A stretch of 64,000 nucleotides of DNA from Prostheceraeus crozeri (taxonomy: Eukaryota; Platyhelminthes; Polycladida; Euryleptidae), in assembly GCA_907163375.1 (NCBI GenBank), contig CAJQUW010016162.1:248001-312000 (forward strand). The letters run 5' to 3'. The position numbers and the translations under genes were made by a program. This document shows, piece after piece, positions 23,642 to 33,250 of the stretch. The notes beneath the pieces were generated by a model. It was not told where the DNA came from, made no database searches, and saw nothing but the letters and a program-made list of their open reading frames with translations. Positions within the stretch are counted from its first letter, which is position 1; each line of letters opens with the position of its first letter.

Positions 23642-23835
23642 GATTCTTACATGTTGAAATATTTCGACGATATATCTTATGTCTTGCGCGTTGGACCGTC
23701 TGTATATTTTGTTGTCAAAAACGGCTCACTCAATTATGCAACAAAGGCTGGTCAGAATTTGATTTGTTCATCTGGAGGATGCCCACAAGACTCATTAACG
23801 TCTCGTATATATGAATTAGCTGCTCATCCGGATTA
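23642..23835 (+). CDS. NPC1: NPC1 exon d (luminal C-terminal domain, first part)
   Basis: 64 codons plus two bases, after TTGCAG and before GTAAGT. It reads DSYMLKYFDDI...RVGPSVYFVV...NLICSSGGC...LTSRIYELAA, the start of the large luminal domain. It ends in phase 2, matching the single leading base of the next exon. Confidence 0.94.
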
Positions 23836-25194
23836 GTAAGTGTATACTACAGCAGAATTACAGCAGTTATAAAGTAAAATGCGCGTGTGGTCCAATGATT
23901 TTCATCGGTCATATTCATGAGCTGTAGACTGCGAAAGTGAACTGCAAAACGAAAGTAACAAAGTACCTGGAAATCTGTAAATTTATATTGATTGATTGTC
24001 AACCATTTATCATGAAATGTCTACGAAAAACTGCGAATGAGGGCTATGCTACAAATGATAAGGAGATGTCTAGCAAATTCTAGTATCCCACCCTAAATCA
24101 TGGAAGTCTTCTATGGTATCGTCAAGGAAGTCTATGAATAACATGATATAAAACTATTTCATATTGTAGTGAATGTTATGCGGCATTAATTCATTGATGC
24201 AAGGTATGATATAATTTTCATAGGACTTCACCTGCTCTCTCTAAAAGTGGGGCGTCAGTGACTTACTGGAGATTGCATAAAATATACTTTTATTTGCGTT
24301 ATCACAGCCTCTAAAAGTATTTACTCATGTTACACATCTTCATCCATCTTTCCGCATTTTCCTGTTGATGGAAATCCATAAACACACATTGCGGACATTG
24401 CTATCGCTCTTATTTTATCGCTCTTATCTTATTAAGGCTGTATCGAGCTAAAATAAAGCCTTTATATTATTTATTATTTCTGCACTTAAAAACATCCCAC
24501 TGCATCCTGATGGTAGTCAAACATCGACGCGGCATATGTCAGACATATGTCATCAATGTATCAAGTAGTATGTATTAGACAGCAGTCTAGCTAGTGCGAA
24601 CTCCTTATTCGAGTGCAATGACTTCAAAAACAAACTCACAGTGACACTTACCTGTGTGTGTGCGTAAGAATTCTTAATATACTGAAGAGGTGCAGGCACG
24701 TAGGGGCACGAGCATCAGGATGTGTGCTTACGGATGCGGGAGTTCTAGGCACTAGGACTTAGGTAGAACGACTTAGGGTAGCTACTCATGGGTGCGATTG
24801 ACTTATTGAAGCTGCTTGCAAGTGTCATTGGGTAGCCACTCATGGATTTGATTGGGTAGATAGCCATGGATTTGATTGGGTAGATAGCCATGGATCTAAT
24901 TAGGTTTGGGTAGTTACTCATGGGTGTGAGCGATCTACGTAATGGCAGCTACTTATTATGCGTATGAACGAGTTAGGGTAGCAACCTATGGATGTGACTT
25001 CGTTTTAGCAGCTATTGACTTATACGGACAGGTTACCCTTGAACTCTTTCCTCGAACTCGTTACTGAAATTAAATGCATGATGTTACAAGACTGTATGTC
25101 AAATCATTGGACTGTCAACGTTTGCTATATCAGAGTGTATGAGGATGTACTTCGCCGATTTTTATTTCATTTACGATCCTTGCTTGGTTTGCAG
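23836..25194. other. Intron with degenerate tandem repeats
   Basis: From about 24740 to 24990 the words GGGTAG and CTCATGGRT recur at irregular spacing (a decayed 30-40 bp tandem array; two clean 27-28 bp units at about 24850-24905). The rest is unassigned. Confidence 0.5.
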
Positions 25195-25431
25195 CTACAA
25201 AATAGCTCGAGCTCCGACCTCCTGGTTAGACGATTATTTTTCATGGACAGATACAAGCTCTCCTTGCTGCAAAACGCACAGCAATGGTTCATATTGCCCA
25301 TCTTCGGATCCTAGCTCATCTTGTATGCCGTGTAATTTAACGTTTACACGTGGTCGACCAGCTGAGAAAGACTTTATGAAATATCTGCCATTCTACTTAG
25401 AGGATAATCCAAATACAGTTTGTCCTAAAGG
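25195..25431 (+). CDS. NPC1: NPC1 exon e (luminal C-terminal domain, Cys-rich part)
   Basis: Starts one base into a codon after TTGCAG. It reads YKIARAPTSWLDDYFSW, then paired Cys (PCCKT, SSSCMPCNL) that form disulfides in NPC1, and DFMKYLPFYLEDNPNTVCPKG. Ends in phase 2 before GTGAGA. The first 160 bases after the opening C have a second copy at 26216-26375 inside a small mobile element. Confidence 0.95.
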
Positions 25432-26078
25432 GTGAGATACATTTGTATTTTTTACACTGCAAAGAGCTAGAAACCGCAGCTGATATTCAGTCAGGGCTTG
25501 CACAATTTTTATTCAGTATATATACTACTGTATGTCTTCCACATGATAATGACATGCTCTACACATGAGCATATTGATGGTGTGATTTGTCGAAAATATA
25601 ATGTTGATTATAAAATGACTGGTATTGATGAGCTAGATTTACTCTCTTACGCAAAAATTGAAGCTTAATTCCAGATATGTTTTCACATGCATTTTGCAAG
25701 ATAATACGTGGTTGGAATTTTTTTGTACTCTTCCACATCACATTTATAATTTATCCTTTAGTATAATTGATTGATCCTAATGAAGCCCATCTGTTGATAC
25801 TTGTTTCTTAATTTAATAACAATTTACTCATCTGTGCATATTTTATGGTTGACTTTCGACAAAAAACCCCATTCAATTTGGAAAAAAGTTTAACTAGCAG
25901 GACATTCATGTTTAGATTTCGCTTTCTATTTTTTGTGATTATGTGAATATTGTAGAAAATTAAATGTAAGGTTTACTTCGGACATCTTTTAATCTAAAAG
26001 TCTTCAAATATATTTTGAACATGGCTAATTCTTGGCAGCAAAGTATTAGGAGGCTGCTCAAGATCCTTGAGACCGATT
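25432..26078. other. Intron sequence, unassigned
   Basis: No gene recognised. Confidence 0.3.
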
Positions 26079-26528
26079 CTTTTTGTTGCCATTGAAATTG
26101 AAAATTGAAAACACTCTCTTGTAATGGCGATGTTTCTAATTTTTTTAAGATAAATAAAGTTACAATGTGTAAACCGCCCGACGTTTCGTCCGCCGCGGAC
26201 TTATTCATGGACCAATACAAAATAGCTCGAGCTTCGACCTTCTCGTTAGACGATTATTTTTCATGGACAGATACAAGCTTTTCTTGCTGCAAAACGTACA
26301 GCAATGGTTCATATTGCCCATCTTCGGATCCTAGCTCATCTTGTATGCCGTGTAATTTAACGTTTACATGTGGTCCATGAATTACGCTACACAGGTCTAT
26401 GAATAAATCCGCGGCGGACGAAACGTCGGGCGGCTTTTCACATTGTAATTTTATTTATCTTAAAAAATTAGAAACATCGCCATTACAAGGGAGTGTTTTC
26501 CATTTTCAATTTCAATGTCAACAAAAAG
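26079..26528. mobile_element. Short inverted-repeat element carrying a captured piece of NPC1 exon e
   Basis: Two arms of about 135 bp (26079-26213 and 26394-26528) are near-perfect inverted copies. Each has GTCCGCGGCGGACGAAACGT-like sequence near its inner end. Between them lies a 160 bp copy of the coding part of exon e plus about 20 bases of other sequence. No target duplication was identified. The arms could be DNA-transposon ends or inverted 3' ends of a Penelope-like element, because the CGAAACGT stem-loop also occurs in the Penelope-like remnant at 43.4 kb. Confidence 0.75.
26216..26375 (+). pseudogene. Partial duplicate of NPC1 exon e (captured exon)
   Basis: Base-for-base collinear with 25196-25355 over 160 positions with 8 differences and no gaps, same orientation, 1,020 bases downstream. 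It starts one base inside the exon and stops before its end, so it has neither splice site. It keeps the reading frame and the paired Cys. Seven of the eight differences are C in the exon and T in the copy. Confidence 0.95.
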
Positions 26529-26624
26529 GAATATCCTCCCGTTCAAGGCTATCAGCGATCTTTGAGACCGAGACTAACAGAAGTTCAAATTCCATGCGAC
26601 ATTGTATCAAAAAGTTTTAATCAA

Positions 26625-27421
26625 AAAGTGTATCTAAAGGGATGATGGCAATCATCGTATATTATAATGCTGACTAAAGGTCCATTTACACCGGACGCGC
26701 CGTGCCTCATTCGGTGTGAATGAATCGCAACTAGCTGCGCGAGTAATTATGATTTTTACCACCCATGTATCCACATAGTCCAGTCACTTGTCAAATAAGT
26801 GCAGTCAATTGTCAAATGCAAGAAAGGACACTTCTGATCGTTGTGAATTGCAGCCATGTATCAAAATAAAGCAATCAAGAGTCAACATGTGCAGTCAAGT
26901 ATCAAATTATCAGTGTAACTGTGCTGACGAACGAGATGATGAGGCAGCGAATAAGAGCTGATGATAAGCAGAGGCTTTTTCAGGCTGCTGAAAGAGGAGA
27001 AGACTTTTTCCAACTTGCTTCTCAGTTAAATATCAAACCGAACACAGCCTATGCAATCATAAGGAGAGCTCACTTACGCGATGGACAGGTTGTTGTTCCT
27101 CGAGGTGGACATACTCATCACAAGGTGGATGATGAGATCGGAGCTATGCTGGTGTCCATCGTGGAAGAGAAACCTGGGTACACGTTGCACCAAATAAACG
27201 CTGAGCTTCGTCTACGACTGCCAAACAAGCCTCATCTTTCGGTCACTTCTCTTTGCCGTTGTTTGACTGCTCGATTAAAAAGTTTCAATGAGAAAGTGTA
27301 TCTAAAGGGATGATGGCAATCATCGTATATCATAATGCTGACTAAAGGTCCATTTACACCGGACGCGCCGTGCCTCATTCGGTGTGAATGAATCGCAACT
27401 AGCTGCGCGAGTAATTATGAT
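26625..27421. repeat. 129 bp direct repeat pair around a transposase fragment
   Basis: 26625-26753 and 27293-27421 are identical except for one T/C change. Weaker similarity extends about 15 bases to the left of each, into the coding end of the transposase fragment. The copies are 668 bp apart. They look like a segmental duplication involving the end of the Tc1-like relic. Confidence 0.9.
26921..27313 (+). pseudogene. Tc1-like transposase N-terminal fragment (helix-turn-helix)
   Basis: RIRADDKQRLFQAAERGEDF then IKPNTAYAIIRRAHLRDG forms a paired-like helix-turn-helix. RGGHTHHKVDDEIG and YTLHQINAELRLRLP form the second HTH segment, as in IS630/Tc1-type transposases that read RGG...V...D. The catalytic DDE part is absent: after SVTSLCRCL the frame runs into the 129 bp repeat and stops. 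Confidence 0.7.
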
Positions 27422-27770
27422 GAGTTTTCTTGGGATCGCGGTCTTATTGGACGTGGTCCACCGACTTTGGGCCATCCTTCCTTGGATTGATGTCTCTAAG
27501 ATCAAAGGAGATGTTGTTGACATTGGGGACAGAAAAGCAGGTTGCCGATCGGGTGCGGTAGTAGAAGTGATTCGGGCTGCAGGAGATGTCAATGTCGAGT
27601 TGTTAGGCAAACTCTCAAATACCTGCATCCAAGAGGGACAAATACTCGTACCTAGTGATTGGAATCTGTCGTTCATCATTAACTGCTGCTACGAAGGTAA
27701 AGGCGATGCTGTAGAAAAAGTGAACTACAAGAGGCCTCAAGTTGCATGATCAAGTGCTTAAAATTCTGGG
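27400..27770 (+). pseudogene. RT N-terminal fragment of a LINE (plus strand)
   Basis: The frame reads KAGCRSGAVVEVIRAAGDVNVELL, then GQILVPSDWNLSFIIN and YEGKGDAVEKVNYK. This matches the opening of LINE RT domains (PSGxxxExIKxxG...P.DW..S....YKGKGD....YR). It is cut off soon after. The minus-strand RT pieces that follow belong to another copy or to an inverted part. Confidence 0.6.
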
Positions 27771-27916
27771 AACAGTGTTTTAGTCATTTGCAAGTGTTTG
27801 AGTCATAGCCACACAAGTGTTCTCACTAACTCCATCTTAAGTATTGTTCGCAGCTCTCCGTCTGCCTGCAGCTTGCTCAATCCGCGCATCTTTGCTTTCG
27901 CCATACAGATTCTTAT

Positions 27917-28320
27917 TCACACATCTTCTGTGCAACTTCCATCGTTCTTCTTGATTGAGCCAAGGTATTTGAGCCGCTCCACTTCCTCAATTATCTCACC
28001 TCCGATTGAAACGGTTCGAATATCTCTTTTTGCCGAACCAATTCGCATAGCTTTTGTCTTTCTTGCCTTTAGTTTCAGTAGCATTTTCTTCCCCGCGTTG
28101 TTCTCCTGCATTTCGTCTTGGTCTTAGACAATTAGGGCCGTGTTATCAGCGTATCATGCATTGTACACCTGTCTGCCACCAATGTTGATGACAGCATGGC
28201 AGAGATCAGCTTCTTATGAGTTGTTCGGTACACAAGTTAAATACCTTGAAAATGAGATGACAGAAGGAATCTGTGAGGCACACCCTTCTCAATAGTAGAA
28301 CTCTCAGTTTGTGAAGAGGT
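27917..28320 (-). pseudogene. LINE RT palm end and thumb (minus strand)
   Basis: Minus-strand reading gives a degraded motif B region near 28300-28200, YADNTALIV (YADD with the second D lost) near 28150, and then KARKTKAMRIGS and EEVERLKYLGSI, the classic RT thumb of RTE/CR1-like LINEs. The catalytic change and a stop show decay. Confidence 0.65.
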
Positions 28321-28700
28321 TGATATGTAGTATCGCGTTGTACGGAACAGAGAGTTGAACATTCAGAAAAATGGACGAAAGGAAAACAAATGCGTTCGAG
28401 ATGTCAGCTTGTTGGAGACTACTAATGATCAGCTGGTGTCAGTGGAAGACAAACGAAAGAATACGAAACAAAGTGAAAGTGCCAGAGAAAAATGGACTGC
28501 TGGAGACCATCATGCGGAGGAAATGCGCAAAGAACGCGCATTGCAAGGGGAGACCCGACAGCCTGGTAGTGGCGACGATCGAAGACGAAGTGGAAGGACG
28601 ACTGAAGAGAGGAAGACGGAGAGGAGCGTGGATTGACGATCTTTGAGGGACGGCCATGGCCCGGTGAACGGGCTACGCCATTGAACCTGAACCAGTTTGT
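28320..28700 (+). pseudogene. LINE ORF2 C-terminal fragment in opposite orientation
   Basis: Plus-strand reading: DERKTNAFEMSACWRLLMISW, then NERIRNKVKVPEKNGLLETI, MRRK, and RGRRRGAWIDDL with a stop at 28646. This is the far C-terminus of RTE-like LINE RT proteins. It sits between two minus-strand RT pieces, so part of the element is inverted or a second copy was inserted. Confidence 0.65.
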
Positions 28701-28739
28701 TCTCCGTTCCATCGGATAACTGCATGCTGATTGCTATTC

Positions 28740-29100
28740 AGGTACTGCAGTACATGCAGATAGATTTACGCGATGTGACGGGAAAACGAAGCCAGTTAGG
28801 ATTTCCTATAACCGATTGTAGTCTACATTGTCAAAAGCCTTACTGTAGTCGACGAACTTGATAGCTACTCTGCTTGAAAATTTCATTCACTCTTCCTATA
28901 AGAACTTGCAGGATTGTTAGCAAGTTGGCGGTGCCTCCACCGACTCGCAAACCTGTATCTTCGTCAGGAAGCTCCCGATCGATCCTGGCTCTTAAGCGGT
29001 ATAGCAAGACACTGAGAAGAATTTTGCTACGAGTGCAATAGTGCGATAACTGCTGCATTCTTTGGGATTGCCGACCTTATTCAAAGCAATAAGTTCCTGT
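28740..29100 (-). pseudogene. LINE RT palm fragment (minus strand)
   Basis: Broken frames give ARIDRELPDEDTGLR and KFVDYSKAFDNVDYNRL (RT motif A: D-x-x-K-A-F-D). Stops and frame changes lie between them. Confidence 0.55.
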
Positions 29101-29499
29101 TCTTTCCATGCTTTTGGCCAACGTTCTGTTTCCCTCATTCTACAGCAAAGTCTTCAGCATATTTGACGAGTTCCGCAGGTACACCTTCGAGACCAGCCGA
29201 CTGCCGCTTTTTAGTTTCTTTATAGATCTTTGTACCTGTAAGAGCAATTGTAACTGGTTGTCACTTGCTCGAAGAGCTGTCCGCCGTATTTCTTTAGAAA
29301 CTGCTTTGATTCCATGAGTGTTAAGTTGTAGCACTATTGATCACGTTTTGGATGTCTATGATTCTTTCCTGAGTGAGTGTGGAAATCTTTTTGTAGAGTG
29401 ATCTTCCTTTGTTCTTTTTGTCAAACTCGTCAATTTCAGAACACTGTTGTTCTAACTAAGCCTTCTTGTCCTTCCGTGGACTCCTCATGATCTTTCTAC

Positions 29500-29886
29500 C
29501 GTACTAATCTTTTTTTATTGCATCGGTGTCTGAAATACGCCGCATTTCTCTTCTTTCCTGAATTAAAGTGTCGTCGCAAATCAGTGATTCCGCTGCTTTC
29601 ATTTTCGGGGCTAGACCTAACAGGTCTGTTGCAGTGTCTTTAAAGCTCACACCTACGTTCCGCCAAAGTTCGCTTGGTTCCGTCTCTGGTCCAACATTAT
29701 TGCAAAGCAATTATTCGCTCCCGTTATATACAGGGTACACAGTCTTCCTGTTTCCTTCGAAGTGCGTACATTACATATTCCAAAGAGTAGCTGTTCTCCC
29801 TTCTTCTTCCTCTTCATGCTCTTGATGCGGCTTTCGTTCTTGATTCGTTTGACAGTCGTCAGATGAAGTCGGGTCCCACCTGCCAC
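29500..29886 (-). pseudogene. LINE endonuclease start (minus strand)
   Basis: LLFGICNVRTSKETGRL matches the first strand of APE endonucleases (the GTWNVRTL type). It is followed by a linker-like fragment in other frames (ELWRNVGVSFKDTA). Most of the endonuclease is deleted. It probably belongs with the minus-strand RT pieces at 27.9-29.1 kb. Confidence 0.5.
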
Positions 29887-29974
29887 CGGAATCAGCCATC
29901 ATTGACGTGGTCCCATTAACGTCGTTAACGCGATAATTGTAACTCAGTTTCATCTCCATATGGTTTTGTGGCAA

Positions 29975-30356
29975 TATATTGGTCTGCCAATGCTTTCCGC
30001 AGACATGTGAAATCGGAGTCAGGTTCTTATGAATGAGCTTACCTACTGGGATGTCGATCTGCCGGGTGAAGACTATAGCCGGTTAAGAAACCTTCTCCAG
30101 GGATGGGTTTTCACACCCCCAAGTGCGCATGCTATTGCATTACCTTAGGACATGAACGTAAAGTCAAATCAGTCATCATAAAATTAATATAATTTGATGA
30201 ACTATACCAGTAGATATGCACGCATAATTAGGCTGACTGCCAATGAGGAGCAGTAATAAACACTTTAATAAAATTTCTTTTCGGATAGCTTACAGAACGA
30301 ATAATAATTTTAATAATATGCTAATCATCAACTTGGGATATTTAATGTATTTTCAG
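29975..30356. other. Intron sequence before NPC1 exon f
   Basis: No further features. Ends in the TTTTCAG acceptor of exon f. Confidence 0.35.
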
Positions 30357-30563
30357 AGGTCATGCTTCTTATGGTGATGCGGTTGACTTAATTGATGGTA
30401 ATAAAAATGTGGGAGCAACGTATTTCATGACATATCACACCACTTTGGTGAATTCCAGTGACTTTATCTTGGCATACAAGCAAGCTCAGGATTTCTGTGC
30501 GTCGTTCAACAAGGAAGTGAGAAACAAAACAGGAAACGACAACTTTGAAGTGTTTCCGTACAG
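30357..30563 (+). CDS. NPC1: NPC1 exon f (luminal C-terminal domain, last part)
   Basis: Between TTTTCAG and GTAAGT. After one leading base it reads GHASYGDAVDLIDG, GATYFMTYHTTLVNSSDFI, and CASFNKEVRNKTGNDNFEVFPY. This is the conserved second half of the luminal domain. NKT (and NSS) are possible N-glycosylation sites. Ends in phase 2. Confidence 0.94.
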
Positions 30564-30936
30564 GTAAGTTGACACTGTCGAACTCCTTTGTTAGCTCCTT
30601 TTCTGAGTCATTTAGCTTGTTTTAATTAGCAGAATTTAACGCCTACACTGCTTAGGTTGTGTTGAACCGACATATCACGGCATTTTACACATCTCTTTTG
30701 ATGCATCCTGTTGATGCAAAGGCCTGACTGTGTGTATGCATGTGCTGCATATAATTGTTATTGTATTATACAAATAAGTAAGCATTTACATCAACGCATG
30801 TGCAAAAATCTTCTAACACCAACATCTTCAGTATTCAAACACAAGATCAAATGCTAAGCTGGATTCAACACGTCTCAGCGCTAATATGTGATTAGAATAC
30901 TCAAGTCTGTTATTTCTGTACATTTAGTTTATAATT

Positions 30937-31230
30937 GTGTTTAAATCCCTCATAATGTCTGTGTTATTGCATGGTAAGCCCCTATTTTTCTATCTTTCTA
31001 AAGGAATTGAGGATAAATTAGACAAGTTTCATAAACGCAGCTATCGTCTAATTTGTGGCAATGACTACTGTTCTGTCGATTTCCCCTCTATAAATTCTGT
31101 CAGGCGAGATCTATGCATCAAGTATTTTAGAAATTGTGAAAGTGTAGTCGCTCACCCCCTACATGACATCATTCCGTAGCGGTTACCACGTAGCGTTATT
31201 TTATGTTTAACCGATGTGAGGACATCAAGA
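30937..31230 (+). pseudogene. C-terminal end of a CR1/L2-like LINE RT
   Basis: Reads LIMSVLLHGKPLFFYLSK, then GIEDKLDKFHKRSYRLICGN, matching the C-terminal region of the LINE at 5.5-9.0 kb (SILEHCNPIFIG...IEKIQWQCHRIICG) at the family level. A 5'-truncated relic. Confidence 0.6.
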
Positions 31231-31239
31231 CGTTTGCAT

Positions 31240-32689
31240 TCTTTCATTCCTTGGGCGTGTATCATTGTGAACAATGTCTATTATGATTAGATAGTATTTG
31301 TATAGTTTGTATGATTGTGATACTCTCAATGGCTTGTTGTGCTGAATTTTTAGACAAAACATACCTGACTTATATGTAACTGTCAATTCTTGTATTGCGT
31401 GATCACAAGGTCGAATCGAATCTCGAAGCTTTGCAGGTCGATAAAATATTAATCAGTTTGGGAAGGAAATATCTTGGAACTTGTATTGGAAACACAGATT
31501 ATTAGAGAAACAATATACAGAAAATCAGATCAAGAAGTGGATAAGTCAACTAGTGGTCTTGTCCATCATCGGACAGACACAGCCACAAGCTGCTTATTCC
31601 GCTCTTTCATTGCTTCATTTGAAGCGTCAGCTGTTGACGATCGAAGGAGGTTGACTTTCGATCCACTAAAACTACGCAGTTCGTGACACCAAATTTTTTT
31701 ATTGCGGTCAGTGATGAACAATATGATAATCGTGCAAAATTTAACCTCAAAGTCATATTTTACCAGTGAGCTCCCTACTTCAGAATTTTCAATTAAGACA
31801 CAATTAGATTTATTCAACACTATGATGCTCAATTGATCAATAATGAAAAATCATGTGACAATAAATTTACACTTGACATTTTCTTATCATTTGTAGTGTG
31901 TACTTTTTTGAGCAGAAAAACAATCGCTATAGGTTTTATAATCATCGAGTGCGTGCATGTCTAATGTTCAGAGCGATTACCGTATGATGTTGATGAGTAA
32001 AGACATTCACCAAACCGCACTTAGTCGACATTATTGGTGTCGTCATTACATGATTGATCGATAATTATGCATGTTATAATTTATTGCTTCTTGGATTATT
32101 GTTTACTTTACACTTTCAAATTTCTGATCGCTCGATTCGTCATTGAAATATGTTCTGCGTAACTTTGTTGAGGAGATTATGTACTTCGCGAGATCTATCG
32201 CAGAGTTCCAAATTCTCTTTTGGGTGCCTGAAGACTTTCGGACAAGTGGTTTTTATTGTGTATGAGCAATGACCTGTTTGAGTTGATTATCTTTACACCA
32301 CTTGCTTTTGTAATAAGCACAATCTCTATCGTCAATTAATAGATTCAGGGAGAATTTGCACCAGTCAGGATCCGTATCACGTGCACGAATAGTTCGTTCA
32401 AGGGAAGCAGTGGTTATAGAAGTCAAAAAATACACTATGCAGCATGCAGATTTGCAGCAGCAACCAAGTTAAATCAGGAGGTCACTAATGCTAACCAATC
32501 TATACATGCACGTAATTGAAGAAGCGAAATTAACAAAGTTAGCCGCTGAAAATTTCCTTACCTTCTTTCTGGTAGCAGGACCTGAATTGACCATCGGATA
32601 CCACTTAATTATGCTGTGATCAGACGTACTTAGTGGTGGAAGAGGAATAGGCGCATGGCTGGTTGCATAATTGCACGAATAGTTAGTCC
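31240..32689. other. Intron sequence, unassigned
   Basis: Short chance frames on both strands. No domain recognised. Confidence 0.3.
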
Positions 32690-33250
32690 GGTGTGTGTTA
32701 ACCTCGTGTCTGGAAGTTGACCCCTGCAGTCAAAGATAGGAGGTCACAGATGAGATCGTAGATCTTCCGAACATCGTTGAAATATCCAGTCAACATGATT
32801 CGATTTTCAGAGCCAAAACACACTTTGACATAGTCGACTATTGTAGTAAGAGAAACAATTGCTTCTTGATGGGCCGGTATATTGCTCCAAAATGGATGGT
32901 AAATGACTATCAACACCAATTTTGTCTCATTAATATAAAGGCATGGGAACTCCAAACTGAAAGAATTGGAAGGAATGATCTTATTAACATCCAGTTTCGT
33001 AACAGATAAATGTCTGCGAATGTAGCACGCAATACCTCTACCAACGTCTGTGCTACGATTTTGCCGAAAAGTGAGTAATCCTGCAGCGAGATAGATTAAT
33101 CAGGTATCGAGCCACTTAGCCATTATTCCGTAATCACACACAAGTCCGGAAGATGCTGCAATACCAATAAGGAAAATTCGACAAATTTGTTGAAAAATGA
33201 TCTTGCATTCAAGTTCAAACGGCGAGGAAGGCGGTGAGTTGAAGATCTAT
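32690..33250 (-). pseudogene. LINE APE endonuclease relic
   Basis: On the minus strand: LNLNARSFFNKFVEF, then DLCVITE followed by a stop and WLSGSIPD (the catalytic ETWL region, broken), RSTDVGRGIACYIRRHL, and LVLIVIYHPFWSN...MLTGYFND (GDFN region changed to GYFN). The domain order is that of the N-terminal endonuclease of a CR1/Jockey-like LINE ORF2. No RT follows. Confidence 0.65.

Noticed and set aside
26105-26380. Separate NPC1 exon in the 91-codon frame
   Set aside because: It lacks splice signals, is flanked by inverted repeats and duplicates exon e; it is a captured fragment.
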